DNA of 53,461 nt from Flavobacteriales bacterium (GTDB lineage Bacteria > Bacteroidota > Bacteroidia > Flavobacteriales_D > Sanyastnellaceae), in contig JAIBBG010000017.1 of the NCBI GenBank assembly GCA_019694805.1, positions 1 through 53,461 on the forward strand. Reading direction: 5' to 3'. The notes below the pieces were generated by a model. The model was not told the origin of the DNA. It was given only the letters and a program-made list of their open reading frames with translations, and did not search any database. Shown one piece after another: positions 16,808-24,882 of the stretch (positions are counted from its first letter, which is position 1; each line of letters begins with the position of its first letter). The translations under genes and the position numbers were made by a program.

Positions 16808-17863
16808 ATGAAATCGCACTGGTTATTTTTTCTGGTCTTCCTGACCATCATTTCTTTTACAGCTTGTCATAACAACGGCGGAAATCCGTCCGATGCAGGC
16901 GGCAATGGCGGTAATGGAACCAACAATCAGACTGAAACACCTGATTCAGTGCTTGAAGAGCTGAATCGCTTGATTGCACAGGATCCAAACAATTACCTCA
17001 ACTACCTGAATCGCGCGAAATATTTTGGTGATCACGACAAATTCACAGCAGCGATGGATGATATCCGACGCGCTATCGCCATCGATAGTACAAAAGCGGA
17101 TATCTATCTGTATAAGGGCATCCTCCTCTTCGATCATGAAAAGGTTTCAGAAGCTTATGAGGAATACAAAAACTGTCTTCGGTTTGATGCTCAAAATACA
17201 GATTGTATGCTGAAAAAGGCTGGCATTGATATCGTACTCGGAAATTATGATGTATCTCGCGAATTGATCAATGAAGCGTTAAAGATCAATGAATACAATG
17301 CCTACGCTTACTATCTGAGAGGTCGTTTGTACAAAACCATCGGTGACACAGGTTTGGCAGCTTCATCCTACAAAACAGCCATCGAAGTGGATCCGGATTA
17401 TTATGATGCCTACATTGAAGTGGGATTGCTTTACGCCGCGCAGAAAAATGATCTTGCGAATGAGTATTATTCTTCGGCCATTCAAATCAAACCTCGGAGT
17501 ATTGAAGCTTGGTACAACAGGGCAATGTTTCTCCAGGAGAATGGTATAAAAAAGAAGAACCGATACAAGGATGCACTCACTTGTTATGATTCTATTCTGC
17601 GCATCGACCCAAAATTTGTGGCTGCTGAGTTCAACAAAGGGTATGTTTGGTTGGAATACCTCGCCAACTACGATAGCTCGGCATTTTATTTCTCCAGAGC
17701 CATTGCCTCGTATCCACAATATTATCAAGCATACTACAACCGAGGTCTATCGTTTGAAAGTCTTGGTAAAAAGAAAGAAGCAGAACAGGATTATCGCGCG
17801 GCATTGAGCATCAAGCCTGATTATTCTGAGGCTGCCATTGCGTTGAACAGGGTTACACGATAG
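16808..17863 (+). CDS. TPR-repeat lipoprotein
   Basis: A protein of about 351 aa with a lipoprotein signal (MKSHWLFFLVFLTIISFTAC), a Gly/Asn-rich linker (NNGGNPSDAGGNGGNG), then about eight tetratricopeptide repeats covering the rest. Clear repeats include YLNRAKYFGDHDKFTAAMDDIRRAI-type, ADIYLYKGILLFDHEKVSEAYEEYK, YAYYLRGRLYKTIGDTGLAASSY and YQAYYNRGLSFESLGKKKEAEQDYR. TPR proteins of this type scaffold protein contacts at the cell envelope; the partner is unknown. Start 16808 gives the signal peptide directly; 16787 adds seven residues. Divergent from the DUF4301 gene. Confidence 0.85.
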   Translation: MKSHWLFFLVFLTIISFTACHNNGGNPSDAGGNGGNGTNNQTETPDSVLEELNRLIAQDPNNYLNYLNRAKYFGDHDKFTAAMDDIRRAIAIDSTKADIYLYKGILLFDHEKVSEAYEEYKNCLRFDAQNTDCMLKKAGIDIVLGNYDVSRELINEALKINEYNAYAYYLRGRLYKTIGDTGLAASSYKTAIEVDPDYYDAYIEVGLLYAAQKNDLANEYYSSAIQIKPRSIEAWYNRAMFLQENGIKKKNRYKDALTCYDSILRIDPKFVAAEFNKGYVWLEYLANYDSSAFYFSRAIASYPQYYQAYYNRGLSFESLGKKKEAEQDYRAALSIKPDYSEAAIALNRVTR

Positions 17864-17928
17864 ACCTCTTGTTGGATAAAACAAGTGATGAAGTGACCTA
17901 CTGTTTTTCTATAACGTCTCGATCCGAT

Positions 17929-19776
17929 TTAATAGGGGAGCAGTAAAGGAGTATAGATCTGCTCTTGAATAGGATCTGCCTCCTTTTCATCATGTATGAC
18001 CGGAAAGTCGAGGTAAGATCGTTTTACAATGTATACACCTGGATTTTCAGGGTGTTCAAGCGTGAGGTAAAGTTCAATGTAGATATCAGCATCCGGAAAA
18101 TCCTTCTGTATGGTAAAAGTGAATTCTTCTTTGGTTATGGTTTCAGATGGAATTTTGATTTGTCCGGTTAGGTCATTCAGCAAAATTTCATTCTGACCAT
18201 CTGGAACCATTTTGAATCCATGCAAATCCATCAGCACTTTCACTTTGATGTCCTGCCCTTTGAAATAGATCGAGTCCATACCAATGAGCTCGCCGTAGGT
18301 GTGTGCTGGCTCAAATCCAACCAAATCACGTGTTACTTTAAACCAATAATTCATCGCCATTTTGTCGGTGGATGATCCGATATTTTTAACCAGGTGGTTA
18401 TCGGTGTCGGTCAAGTAGAGATCACCATTGCGAATCATCAGGTCTGTAGGATGATTCAGCATCATGGTGTGTTTACCTTTTTCTTTGGCTTCACCAAGTG
18501 TTCTCCATTTGTCTTTTTCTTGAAACCAAACATGGCCTTCTTCTGAAATGGCAATCACACCTCCATTGAATTCCATCGCTGAAACAAAATGTTCTTTCAC
18601 CTCTTCACCAAGTCGCGTGAGTTTCCCTTTTTTATCTGCCACATACAACTCTCCATTATTCATGGTGATATAAAGTTCGTCACCGGTAGATTTTAATGAT
18701 GCTGGTGCTGAAGGGTAAAGTGTTTTATTGTTGACAGGGAGTTTGCAAAACACTTTTGCTTGGCCGTCTTCAGGATCTACTTCGAAAATCTGATTGGTTG
18801 ATGCACTCGCCACATAAAGTGAATTGCCCATAAAGGCCACGGCTACCGGTAAACCTAAAGGTTGGTGATTGGCATCAATCGTTTCTTCTTCTTTCCATGT
18901 GGTATAGCCATTGCCAAGTAAAGTGGTAGTTTTTTCAGTGATGAAATCAACTACCCGCACACGCTGATTATACGTATCGGCGATATATAGTTTGTTGTTA
19001 TGATAAACCATACCGTGCGGATGATTCAAAGAACAGCCATACATGTTGTTGTCTGAGAATCCTGGCGTTGTACTTCCAATTTGTAATGCCATGGTGCCAG
19101 TATCGTCGAATCCAAGAATTCTGTGGTGTGCAGCGTCGTTGAGGAAAAAGCCTTTGCCTCCTTGTTGATCGGCGATATAAGTAGGACATTCAATGATTGG
19201 ATTGGCGTACCATGCCGGGTCAATAAAGGGTTTAACCTGTGCATTGTTGCAAGTAGCAAAAAGGTTTTTGTCATTGTTCAATGTTTTGATTCTGCTATTG
19301 ATCAATTCAAAACCCACATGACCCGCACCTACAACTGTAGGCGTCGTGGTTTTTTCATACAATAAGAAATAGGGGAGTTGTGTGATGTTGGCAGATTGAA
19401 ATCCTTTAAGATCGGCAACAATGCCAATTGGATGATTCAATTTGTGTTGCTGGATATATTGAACCAGATGACTCCTCGAAATTGGCTTCTCTCCGGCCGG
19501 CATCACCTGCAGGAGCTGAACTGCGGGTACACGGAGTAAAGAATTTTGAAGCTGATCGATGAAGTATTGACCTTCCACACAATGTTCGTCGGTGATGACC
19601 ACCAGAACTACCTTGTTGCTGACCAAATGCTGAAGGACAACTGGATACTCTGTATTTACCCATACTGAATTCGATCCAAACTCATCACCCTCTGTGGTTG
19701 AGGTATTTTCCTGTGCAATCAACAGGTTGAAACAACAAAAAAGCAGGCCCATGGCCAGAAACAGATTTTTTCGCAT
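17929..19776 (-). CDS. Exported thioredoxin-like/NHL-repeat protein (NHLRC2-like)
   Basis: A 615-aa protein with signal peptide MRKNLFLAMGLLFCCFNLLIAQ. Residues about 30-160 resemble a thioredoxin-like domain (KVVLVVITDEHCVEGQYFI, then LQVMPAGEKPISRS), with only one Cys where redox members have two, so it is probably not a disulfide reductase. Residues about 180-480 carry NHL propeller repeats: LNHPHGMVYHNNKLYIADTYNQRVRVVD, LPVAVAFMGNSLYVASASTNQIFEVD, LNHPTDLMIRNGDLYLTDTDNHLVKNI. A C-terminal beta domain follows. The architecture matches NHLRC2-like proteins. The start at 19776 is fixed by the signal peptide and by the promoter, which ends 7 bases upstream. Confidence 0.83.
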   Translation of the reverse strand: MRKNLFLAMGLLFCCFNLLIAQENTSTTEGDEFGSNSVWVNTEYPVVLQHLVSNKVVLVVITDEHCVEGQYFIDQLQNSLLRVPAVQLLQVMPAGEKPISRSHLVQYIQQHKLNHPIGIVADLKGFQSANITQLPYFLLYEKTTTPTVVGAGHVGFELINSRIKTLNNDKNLFATCNNAQVKPFIDPAWYANPIIECPTYIADQQGGKGFFLNDAAHHRILGFDDTGTMALQIGSTTPGFSDNNMYGCSLNHPHGMVYHNNKLYIADTYNQRVRVVDFITEKTTTLLGNGYTTWKEEETIDANHQPLGLPVAVAFMGNSLYVASASTNQIFEVDPEDGQAKVFCKLPVNNKTLYPSAPASLKSTGDELYITMNNGELYVADKKGKLTRLGEEVKEHFVSAMEFNGGVIAISEEGHVWFQEKDKWRTLGEAKEKGKHTMMLNHPTDLMIRNGDLYLTDTDNHLVKNIGSSTDKMAMNYWFKVTRDLVGFEPAHTYGELIGMDSIYFKGQDIKVKVLMDLHGFKMVPDGQNEILLNDLTGQIKIPSETITKEEFTFTIQKDFPDADIYIELYLTLEHPENPGVYIVKRSYLDFPVIHDEKEADPIQEQIYTPLLLPY

Positions 19777-19782
19777 AGCGGC

Positions 19783-19812
19783 TAAATTTAAGAAGGCAAC
19801 CGCAATTTGCAA
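19783..19812 (-). promoter_or_regulatory. Promoter of the NHLRC2-like gene, giving a leaderless mRNA
   Basis: On the minus strand TTG (19812-19810), exactly 19 bp, then TAAATTTA (19790-19783), one mismatch to consensus. Only 6 bases separate the element from the ATG at 19776-19774. Confidence 0.6.
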
Positions 19813-19866
19813 AGATGGTTCCAATCTTTTCAGAGAACGGTGAAATTGTAGGACAGGAGAGACACG

Positions 19867-20540
19867 AAATTGAATGATGAATTAAGAATTATGAATTATG
19901 AATGATGAGTTGGAGTATGGTTGGGGGATTGATAATGTGCGATAGGCAACGGGTGTTTTGCGCTGGGAGCATCCATTCACTGAGAATGTTTTATGAAGTG
20001 TATCACGATATGAATATGACACATGGAAGAAAAACCAAGATGGACAATACTCATTCATGTGCGTCAATCACCAAATTGAATGATGAATGATGAATTATGA
20101 GTTATGAGTTATGAATTATGAATTATGAATTGGGGTATGGTTGGGGGGGATTGTTAATGTGCGATAGGCAATGGTTGTTTTGTGCTGGGAGCATCCATTC
20201 ACTGAGAATGTTTTATGAAGTGTATCACGATATGAATATGACTCATGGAAGAAAAACCAAGATGGACAATACTCATTCATGTGTGTCAATCACCAAATTG
20301 AATGATGAATGATGAATTATGAGTTATGAATTATGAATTGGGGTATGGTTGGGGTATGGTTGGGGTATGGTTGGGGGGATTGTTAATGTGCAATAGGCAA
20401 TGGGCGTTTTGTGCTGGGAGCATCCATTCACTGAGAATGTTTAATGAAGTGTATCACAATATGAATATGACACATGGAAGAAAAACCAAGATGAACAACA
20501 CTCATTCATGTTCGTCAATCAACAAATTTGATGCGAAATG
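19867..20540 (+). repeat. Three tandem copies of a roughly 220-bp repeat
   Basis: Units begin at AAATTGAATGATGAAT: 19867-20072 (206 bp), 20073-20294 (222 bp) and 20295-20523 (229 bp), followed by a truncated next unit. The cores (from GATAGGCAA to CAATCA, about 150 bp) are nearly identical and without indels. Length differences lie in an AT-rich GAATTATGA tract and a G-rich tract (GGGGTATGGTT once, once and three times). Each copy contains a CATTC-ACTGA-GAATG hairpin. Small open frames of 62-75 codons run through the copies, but substitutions between copies mostly change amino acids, so coding is unlikely. The region lies between the acs 3' end and the NHLRC2-like promoter. Confidence 0.9.
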
Positions 20541-20665
20541 GAGAAAAATATGATTTTGAGGCCATGACCCAATAACCATTTCAATCTCTGTTCTTTCACT
20601 CACAATCACCCCTCAATCAATTCATAATTCATAATTCATCATTCTTAATTCTTAATTCATCATTC
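19868..20665. repeat. Inverted repeats bracketing the tandem array
   Basis: ATTGAATGATGAATTAAGAA near 19869-19888 reappears in inverted form at about 20643-20664, just before the acs stop. More ATTCATAATTCATA-type simple sequence precedes the right copy. Together they could pair over about 800 bp or mark the ends of an inserted element. Confidence 0.6.
20340..20378 (+). repeat. G-quadruplex-forming 11-bp microsatellite
   Basis: Four runs of at least four G (20340-20343, 20351-20354, 20362-20365, 20373-20378) separated by three identical 7-base loops TATGGTT. The 11-bp unit GGGGTATGGTT is present three times here but once in each of the two other tandem copies, so its number varies. Confidence 0.75.
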
Positions 20666-20669
20666 AATC

Positions 20670-22589
20670 TCACAATGTTTTCCTCCCCTCAATAATCTCC
20701 TCCACCACCAGCGGATCAAGCAGGGTAGTGGTGTCACCAAGAGAACTGTACTCTCCTTCTGCCACTTTTCTGAGGATACGACGCATGATTTTTCCTGATC
20801 GCGTTTTGGGAAGACCACTGACAAATTGAATGACATCTGGTTTGGCGATGCGACCAATATGTTCAACCACCGACTCTACAATTTCATCTCGTGTGTGATT
20901 GTTGGCTTCATCCTGCGCGGCAAGAATGACATAGGCATAAATCCCCTGTCCCTTGATGTCATGAGGGTAACCCACAACGGCACTTTCAACAACTTTTTTG
21001 TTTTGGTTGATGGCATTTTCGATTTCGGCTGTACCAAATCGGTGACCACTTACATTGATCACATCATCTACACGACCAATGATTCGGTACATGCCATTGG
21101 CTTCTCTTCTTGCACCATCGCCGGTGAAGTAGAGGTTCTTGTACGTTGCGAAATAATTGATGCGACATCTTTCATGATCACCATATGTGGTGCGTAAAAT
21201 GGAAGGCCATGGATGTTTGATGCACAAATAGCCTTCTACATCATTACCGGTAATTTCATTTCCTTCTGCATCCACCAATATGGATTGAATCCCCGGTAAG
21301 GGTAATCCGGCATGTGCGGGTTTTAATTCGGAAATACCGGCCAATGCGGATATCATAATACCGCCCGTTTCTGTTTGCCACCAGGTATCAACCACCGGAC
21401 AGCGGCCTTTACCTACGTGCGTATGATACCAATGCCATGCTTCTTCATTGATAGGTTCACCTACCGATCCAAGAATACGCAAGGAATGCAGACTGTAGGC
21501 CAGCACGTGATCTACACCACTTGCCATGAGCGAACGAATCGCTGTAGGAGCGGTGTAAAAAATATTGACATTGTGTTTATCGATCACTTGCCAAAACCTT
21601 CCAGGATCAGGGAAAGTTGGAACACCCTCGAACATCATGGTGGTTGCACCATTGAGCAATGGGCCATAAAGAATATAGGAATGTCCGGTTACCCAACCAA
21701 CATCGGCTGTACACCAAAAAATGTCACTTTCTCTGTATTGGAAAACATTTGCGAATGTGTAACCGGCATATACCATGTATCCCCCACACGTATGAACAAC
21801 ACCTTTGGGTTTACCGGTGCTGCCACTGGTATATAGGATGAATAATTCGTCTTCACTGTCCATTTCTTCTGCAGCGCATTGTTCGGTGGCGTGCATCAGC
21901 TCGTTGTGGTACCATACGTCACGACCTGTTTTCATATTGATCGGCCAGTTGAGTCTGTTCACCACGAGAACTTTTTGAACGCTGGGACATGTTTCGAGTG
22001 CTTCATCTACCACCGACTTCACGGGTATTTGTTTAGCGCCACGATTCAAACCGTCGCTTGTAATCACAAAGGCACAAGTGGAATCATTGATCCTATCGGC
22101 TACTGAATTAGCACTGAAACCTGCAAAGACAACCGAGTGAATGGCCCCAATACGCGCACACGCTAAAACAGCGAATGCGAGTTCTGGAATCATGGGCAGG
22201 TAAATGCAAACGCGATCCCCTTTTTTTACGCCGAGGTTTTTGAGAATATTCGCCATGCGGCAAACGTGTGCATGCAATTCGCGATACGTAAATCGCAAGG
22301 ACATTTCTTTTGGGTCATTGGGTTCCCAAATCAAAGCAATTTTATTGCCTCGTTGTTCGAGATGTCGGTCCAGACAATTTTCTGTGATATTGAGTTTTCC
22401 GCCTTCAAACCATCGTACACGTGGTTCTTCGAAATTCCATTCAAGGGTTTTTGTCCATGGTTTGCGCCAGTTGTAATGACTGGCAATGTGATTCCAGAAA
22501 TCGGCGGGTTGCGCTACACTTTGAGTGTAAGCTTCATTGTATTCTTCAATAGAAGTAATTTGAAATGGTGTGTTTTTCATGTTGGTCAT
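20670..22589 (-). CDS. acs: Acetyl-CoA synthetase (AMP-forming)
   Basis: Activates acetate to acetyl-CoA through an acetyl-adenylate. The 639-aa length is normal. Motifs: YTSGSTGKPKGVVHTCGGYM (adenylate loop), FWCTADVGWVTGHSYI, DTWWQTETGG, YFTGDGARREANG, GRVDDVINVSGHR, and PKTRSGKIMRRILRK near residue 599, whose Lys is the catalytic and acetylation-controlled residue in Acs. The start overlaps the prpE stop by four bases (ATGA); a second Met three codons later is possible. Last gene of the eight-gene short-chain fatty-acid operon. No stem-loop terminator is visible after it, only inverted AT-rich repeats. Confidence 0.96.
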   Translation of the reverse strand: MTNMKNTPFQITSIEEYNEAYTQSVAQPADFWNHIASHYNWRKPWTKTLEWNFEEPRVRWFEGGKLNITENCLDRHLEQRGNKIALIWEPNDPKEMSLRFTYRELHAHVCRMANILKNLGVKKGDRVCIYLPMIPELAFAVLACARIGAIHSVVFAGFSANSVADRINDSTCAFVITSDGLNRGAKQIPVKSVVDEALETCPSVQKVLVVNRLNWPINMKTGRDVWYHNELMHATEQCAAEEMDSEDELFILYTSGSTGKPKGVVHTCGGYMVYAGYTFANVFQYRESDIFWCTADVGWVTGHSYILYGPLLNGATTMMFEGVPTFPDPGRFWQVIDKHNVNIFYTAPTAIRSLMASGVDHVLAYSLHSLRILGSVGEPINEEAWHWYHTHVGKGRCPVVDTWWQTETGGIMISALAGISELKPAHAGLPLPGIQSILVDAEGNEITGNDVEGYLCIKHPWPSILRTTYGDHERCRINYFATYKNLYFTGDGARREANGMYRIIGRVDDVINVSGHRFGTAEIENAINQNKKVVESAVVGYPHDIKGQGIYAYVILAAQDEANNHTRDEIVESVVEHIGRIAKPDVIQFVSGLPKTRSGKIMRRILRKVAEGEYSSLGDTTTLLDPLVVEEIIEGRKTL

Positions 22590-24502
22590 GAGAGTGTTAT
22601 TGTTTTGAATGCAATACCAAGAGCGCGTCTTTTAAGTGCATCATGAATTTCTGTGAGGATATAAGGATCATCAATGGTTGAAGGTACTACATAGTGTTCT
22701 CCGTCTGTGATATTGCGCATTATCCTACGTAGAATTTTTCCACTGCGCGTTTTGGGAAGTCGTTTTACGAGCACGGCATTTTTGAAACATGCGACTGCGC
22801 CAATATTTTTCCTGATCAACTGTGTAAGGTCTTTTTCCATTTCATCTTCTGAAATGGAAATACCATCTTTCAGCACTACAAACGCCAAGGGTACTTGTCC
22901 ACGAAGTTCATCTGCCATGCCGATTACAGCGCATTCAGCCACCGCTTTGTGACCTGAAACCATTTCTTCCATTTCACCCGTTGAGAGTCTATGGCCAGCG
23001 ACATTGATCACATCGTCAACACGACCCATGATGAAGAGATAGTTATTCTCATCGAGATATCCGCCATCACCGGTGAGGTAATATCCCGGAAAATGCTCGA
23101 GGTATGATGACACAAACCTTGCATCATCCTTATACAAGGTCGGTAAGCAGCCAGGAGGAAGTGGAAGTTTGATGGCGATAAATCCTTCTTGATTCGCAAT
23201 CAAAGGATCTCCATTTTCGTTGAGTGTTCTGATGTCAAATCCCGGAACTGGCTTTCCAGCGCTTCCCGGAATGATAGCTGGTTGATCTGTGCCGAAAACC
23301 GGTGCTACCATTGGCCAGCCGCTTTCAGTTTGCCACCAATGATCAATCACCGGTATACCTAATAAGTTGGACGCCCAGTAGTAAGTTGCCACATCACATC
23401 TTTCACCTGCTAAGAACAACCTGCGCAAAGAACTGATGTCATATCGTTGAAGATTTTTACCATCATCATCTTCTTTTTTTATAGCGCGCATAGCCGTTGG
23501 CGCAGTGAACATCACATTCACTTTGTGTTCATCAATCACTCTCCAAAATGCACCAGCATCTGGTGTGCGCACTGGTTTGCCTTCATAGAGAATGGTGGTA
23601 CATCCACGCATCAATGGGCCGTATACGATGTATGAATGTCCTACAACCCAGCCGACATCACTTGCGGCCCAGAAAACTTCACCCGGTTGTATTTGATATA
23701 AGTATTCAAGGCTGAACTGAAGCGCAACTGCATGTCCGCCATGATCGCGTAAAATACCTTTTGGTTTACCCGTGGTACCGGAAGTGTACAGAATGTAAAG
23801 CGGGTCAATCGCTCTTACCGGCACACACTCGGCGGGTTGGGCATTGCGAATAAAATCAGTATAGGCAATGTCACGTCCTTCTTGCAACGTGGCAGTGGCC
23901 ATCTCGCGTTGAACAATCACCGTAAACTCCGGTTTGAAAATGGCTTGCTCGATGGCTTCATCCAGCAATGGTTTGTATTCAATTGTTTTATCAATTTCAA
24001 TTCCACATGATGCGCTGATGATCATGCGAGGTTTGGCATCATCTATTCTGATGGCCAATTCATGAGGGGCGAATCCTCCGAATACGACGGAATGTACTGC
24101 ACCGATGCGCGCACAAGCGAGCATGGCAAATACCGCTTCTGGAATCATGGGCATATAGATCACCACTCGGTCGCCACGAACAATACCTTTAGCTTGCATT
24201 GCACCCGCGAGTGTGGATACATGTTCGAGAAGTTCAGAATAGGTATAACTTTTTTTCTGATATGTAACCGGTGAATCATATATCAAAGCAACACGGTCGC
24301 CACATCCCGCTGCGACATGTTGGTCTATGGCGAGAAAACATGTGTTCAATAAACCGTCTTCATACCAACGATAAAAACCGGCTCTGGTTCTGCTCAGAAT
24401 GGTCTCCGGAAATTTGTACCATGTAATCTTTCTGGCCTGTTCTGCCCAAAATTGCTCCGGATTTTCAATGGATTCGCGATAATATGTTTGGTATACTGAC
24501 AT
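22586..24502 (-). CDS. prpE: Propionyl-CoA synthetase-like acyl-CoA synthetase
   Basis: Adenylate-forming enzyme, 638 aa, that differs from the neighbouring acs in just the places that mark PrpE: GKPKGILRDHGGHAVALQFSLEYLY, FWAASDVGWVVGHSYIVYGPLMRGCTTILYEGKPV, PDAGAFWRVIDEHKVNVMFTAPTAMRAIKKED and an N-terminus YYRESIENPEQFWAEQARKI. The catalytic Lys is in PKTRSGKILRRIM near residue 586. Propionate is therefore the likely substrate, with acetate or other short acids possible. It follows the response regulator by 11 bp and overlaps acs, so both synthetases are made together. Confidence 0.88.
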   Translation of the reverse strand: MSVYQTYYRESIENPEQFWAEQARKITWYKFPETILSRTRAGFYRWYEDGLLNTCFLAIDQHVAAGCGDRVALIYDSPVTYQKKSYTYSELLEHVSTLAGAMQAKGIVRGDRVVIYMPMIPEAVFAMLACARIGAVHSVVFGGFAPHELAIRIDDAKPRMIISASCGIEIDKTIEYKPLLDEAIEQAIFKPEFTVIVQREMATATLQEGRDIAYTDFIRNAQPAECVPVRAIDPLYILYTSGTTGKPKGILRDHGGHAVALQFSLEYLYQIQPGEVFWAASDVGWVVGHSYIVYGPLMRGCTTILYEGKPVRTPDAGAFWRVIDEHKVNVMFTAPTAMRAIKKEDDDGKNLQRYDISSLRRLFLAGERCDVATYYWASNLLGIPVIDHWWQTESGWPMVAPVFGTDQPAIIPGSAGKPVPGFDIRTLNENGDPLIANQEGFIAIKLPLPPGCLPTLYKDDARFVSSYLEHFPGYYLTGDGGYLDENNYLFIMGRVDDVINVAGHRLSTGEMEEMVSGHKAVAECAVIGMADELRGQVPLAFVVLKDGISISEDEMEKDLTQLIRKNIGAVACFKNAVLVKRLPKTRSGKILRRIMRNITDGEHYVVPSTIDDPYILTEIHDALKRRALGIAFKTITLS

Positions 24503-24513
24503 GACCTTTTGAT

Positions 24514-24882
24514 TTATAATAGTTCTTCTACTTTTTGCATGAGTTGACGAGTGCTGAATGGTTTGGTCAGATATGCATCTGCTCCCATATCCATACCGGT
24601 CTTGATGTCGCTTTCTTTACTTTTTGCGGAAAGAAATACCACTTTGCATGATGGATGTTTTCCGGATGTTTTGATGTGTCGGCAGATATAATAACCATCC
24701 ACATCCGGCATCATGATGTCGAGAACTACCAGATCTGGACTATGCTTATCTAATAATTCCATGGCCTCTGTTCCATTGCGCGCTATGAATACTTCATACC
24801 CGCCTCGTCTCATCAAGAAATCTAATGAGAGCAAAATGTTGGGTTCATCATCTACAATCAATATTCGTCCTTGCTTCTTCAT
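24514..24882 (-). CDS. Receiver-only response regulator of the symporter-kinase
   Basis: A 122-aa CheY-like protein: acidic pocket Asp11/Asp12, phospho-acceptor Asp55 in VVLDIMMPDVDGY, Ser85 in VFLSAKS and Lys107 in YLTKPFS. It ends directly after helix 5 (QLMQKVEELL), so there is no DNA-binding or enzymatic output domain. The CrbR regulators that pair with CrbS kinases in Vibrio and Pseudomonas carry a LuxR-type HTH, so this is a reduced version. Its start overlaps the kinase stop by four bases, making it the obvious partner of that kinase. Output must pass through another protein. Confidence 0.93.
   Translation of the reverse strand: MKKQGRILIVDDEPNILLSLDFLMRRGGYEVFIARNGTEAMELLDKHSPDLVVLDIMMPDVDGYYICRHIKTSGKHPSCKVVFLSAKSKESDIKTGMDMGADAYLTKPFSTRQLMQKVEELL

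Noticed and set aside
19867..20540. CRISPR array
   Set aside because: Units are over 200 bp and nearly identical across their length, with no short repeats and no unique spacers, and no cas genes nearby.
19902..20553. Three similar small open frames of 62-75 codons in the tandem repeats
   Set aside because: Copies differ mainly by amino-acid-changing substitutions, the starts lie in simple sequence and no ribosome-binding site is present. Frame conservation follows from the recent duplication of one sequence, not from selection.
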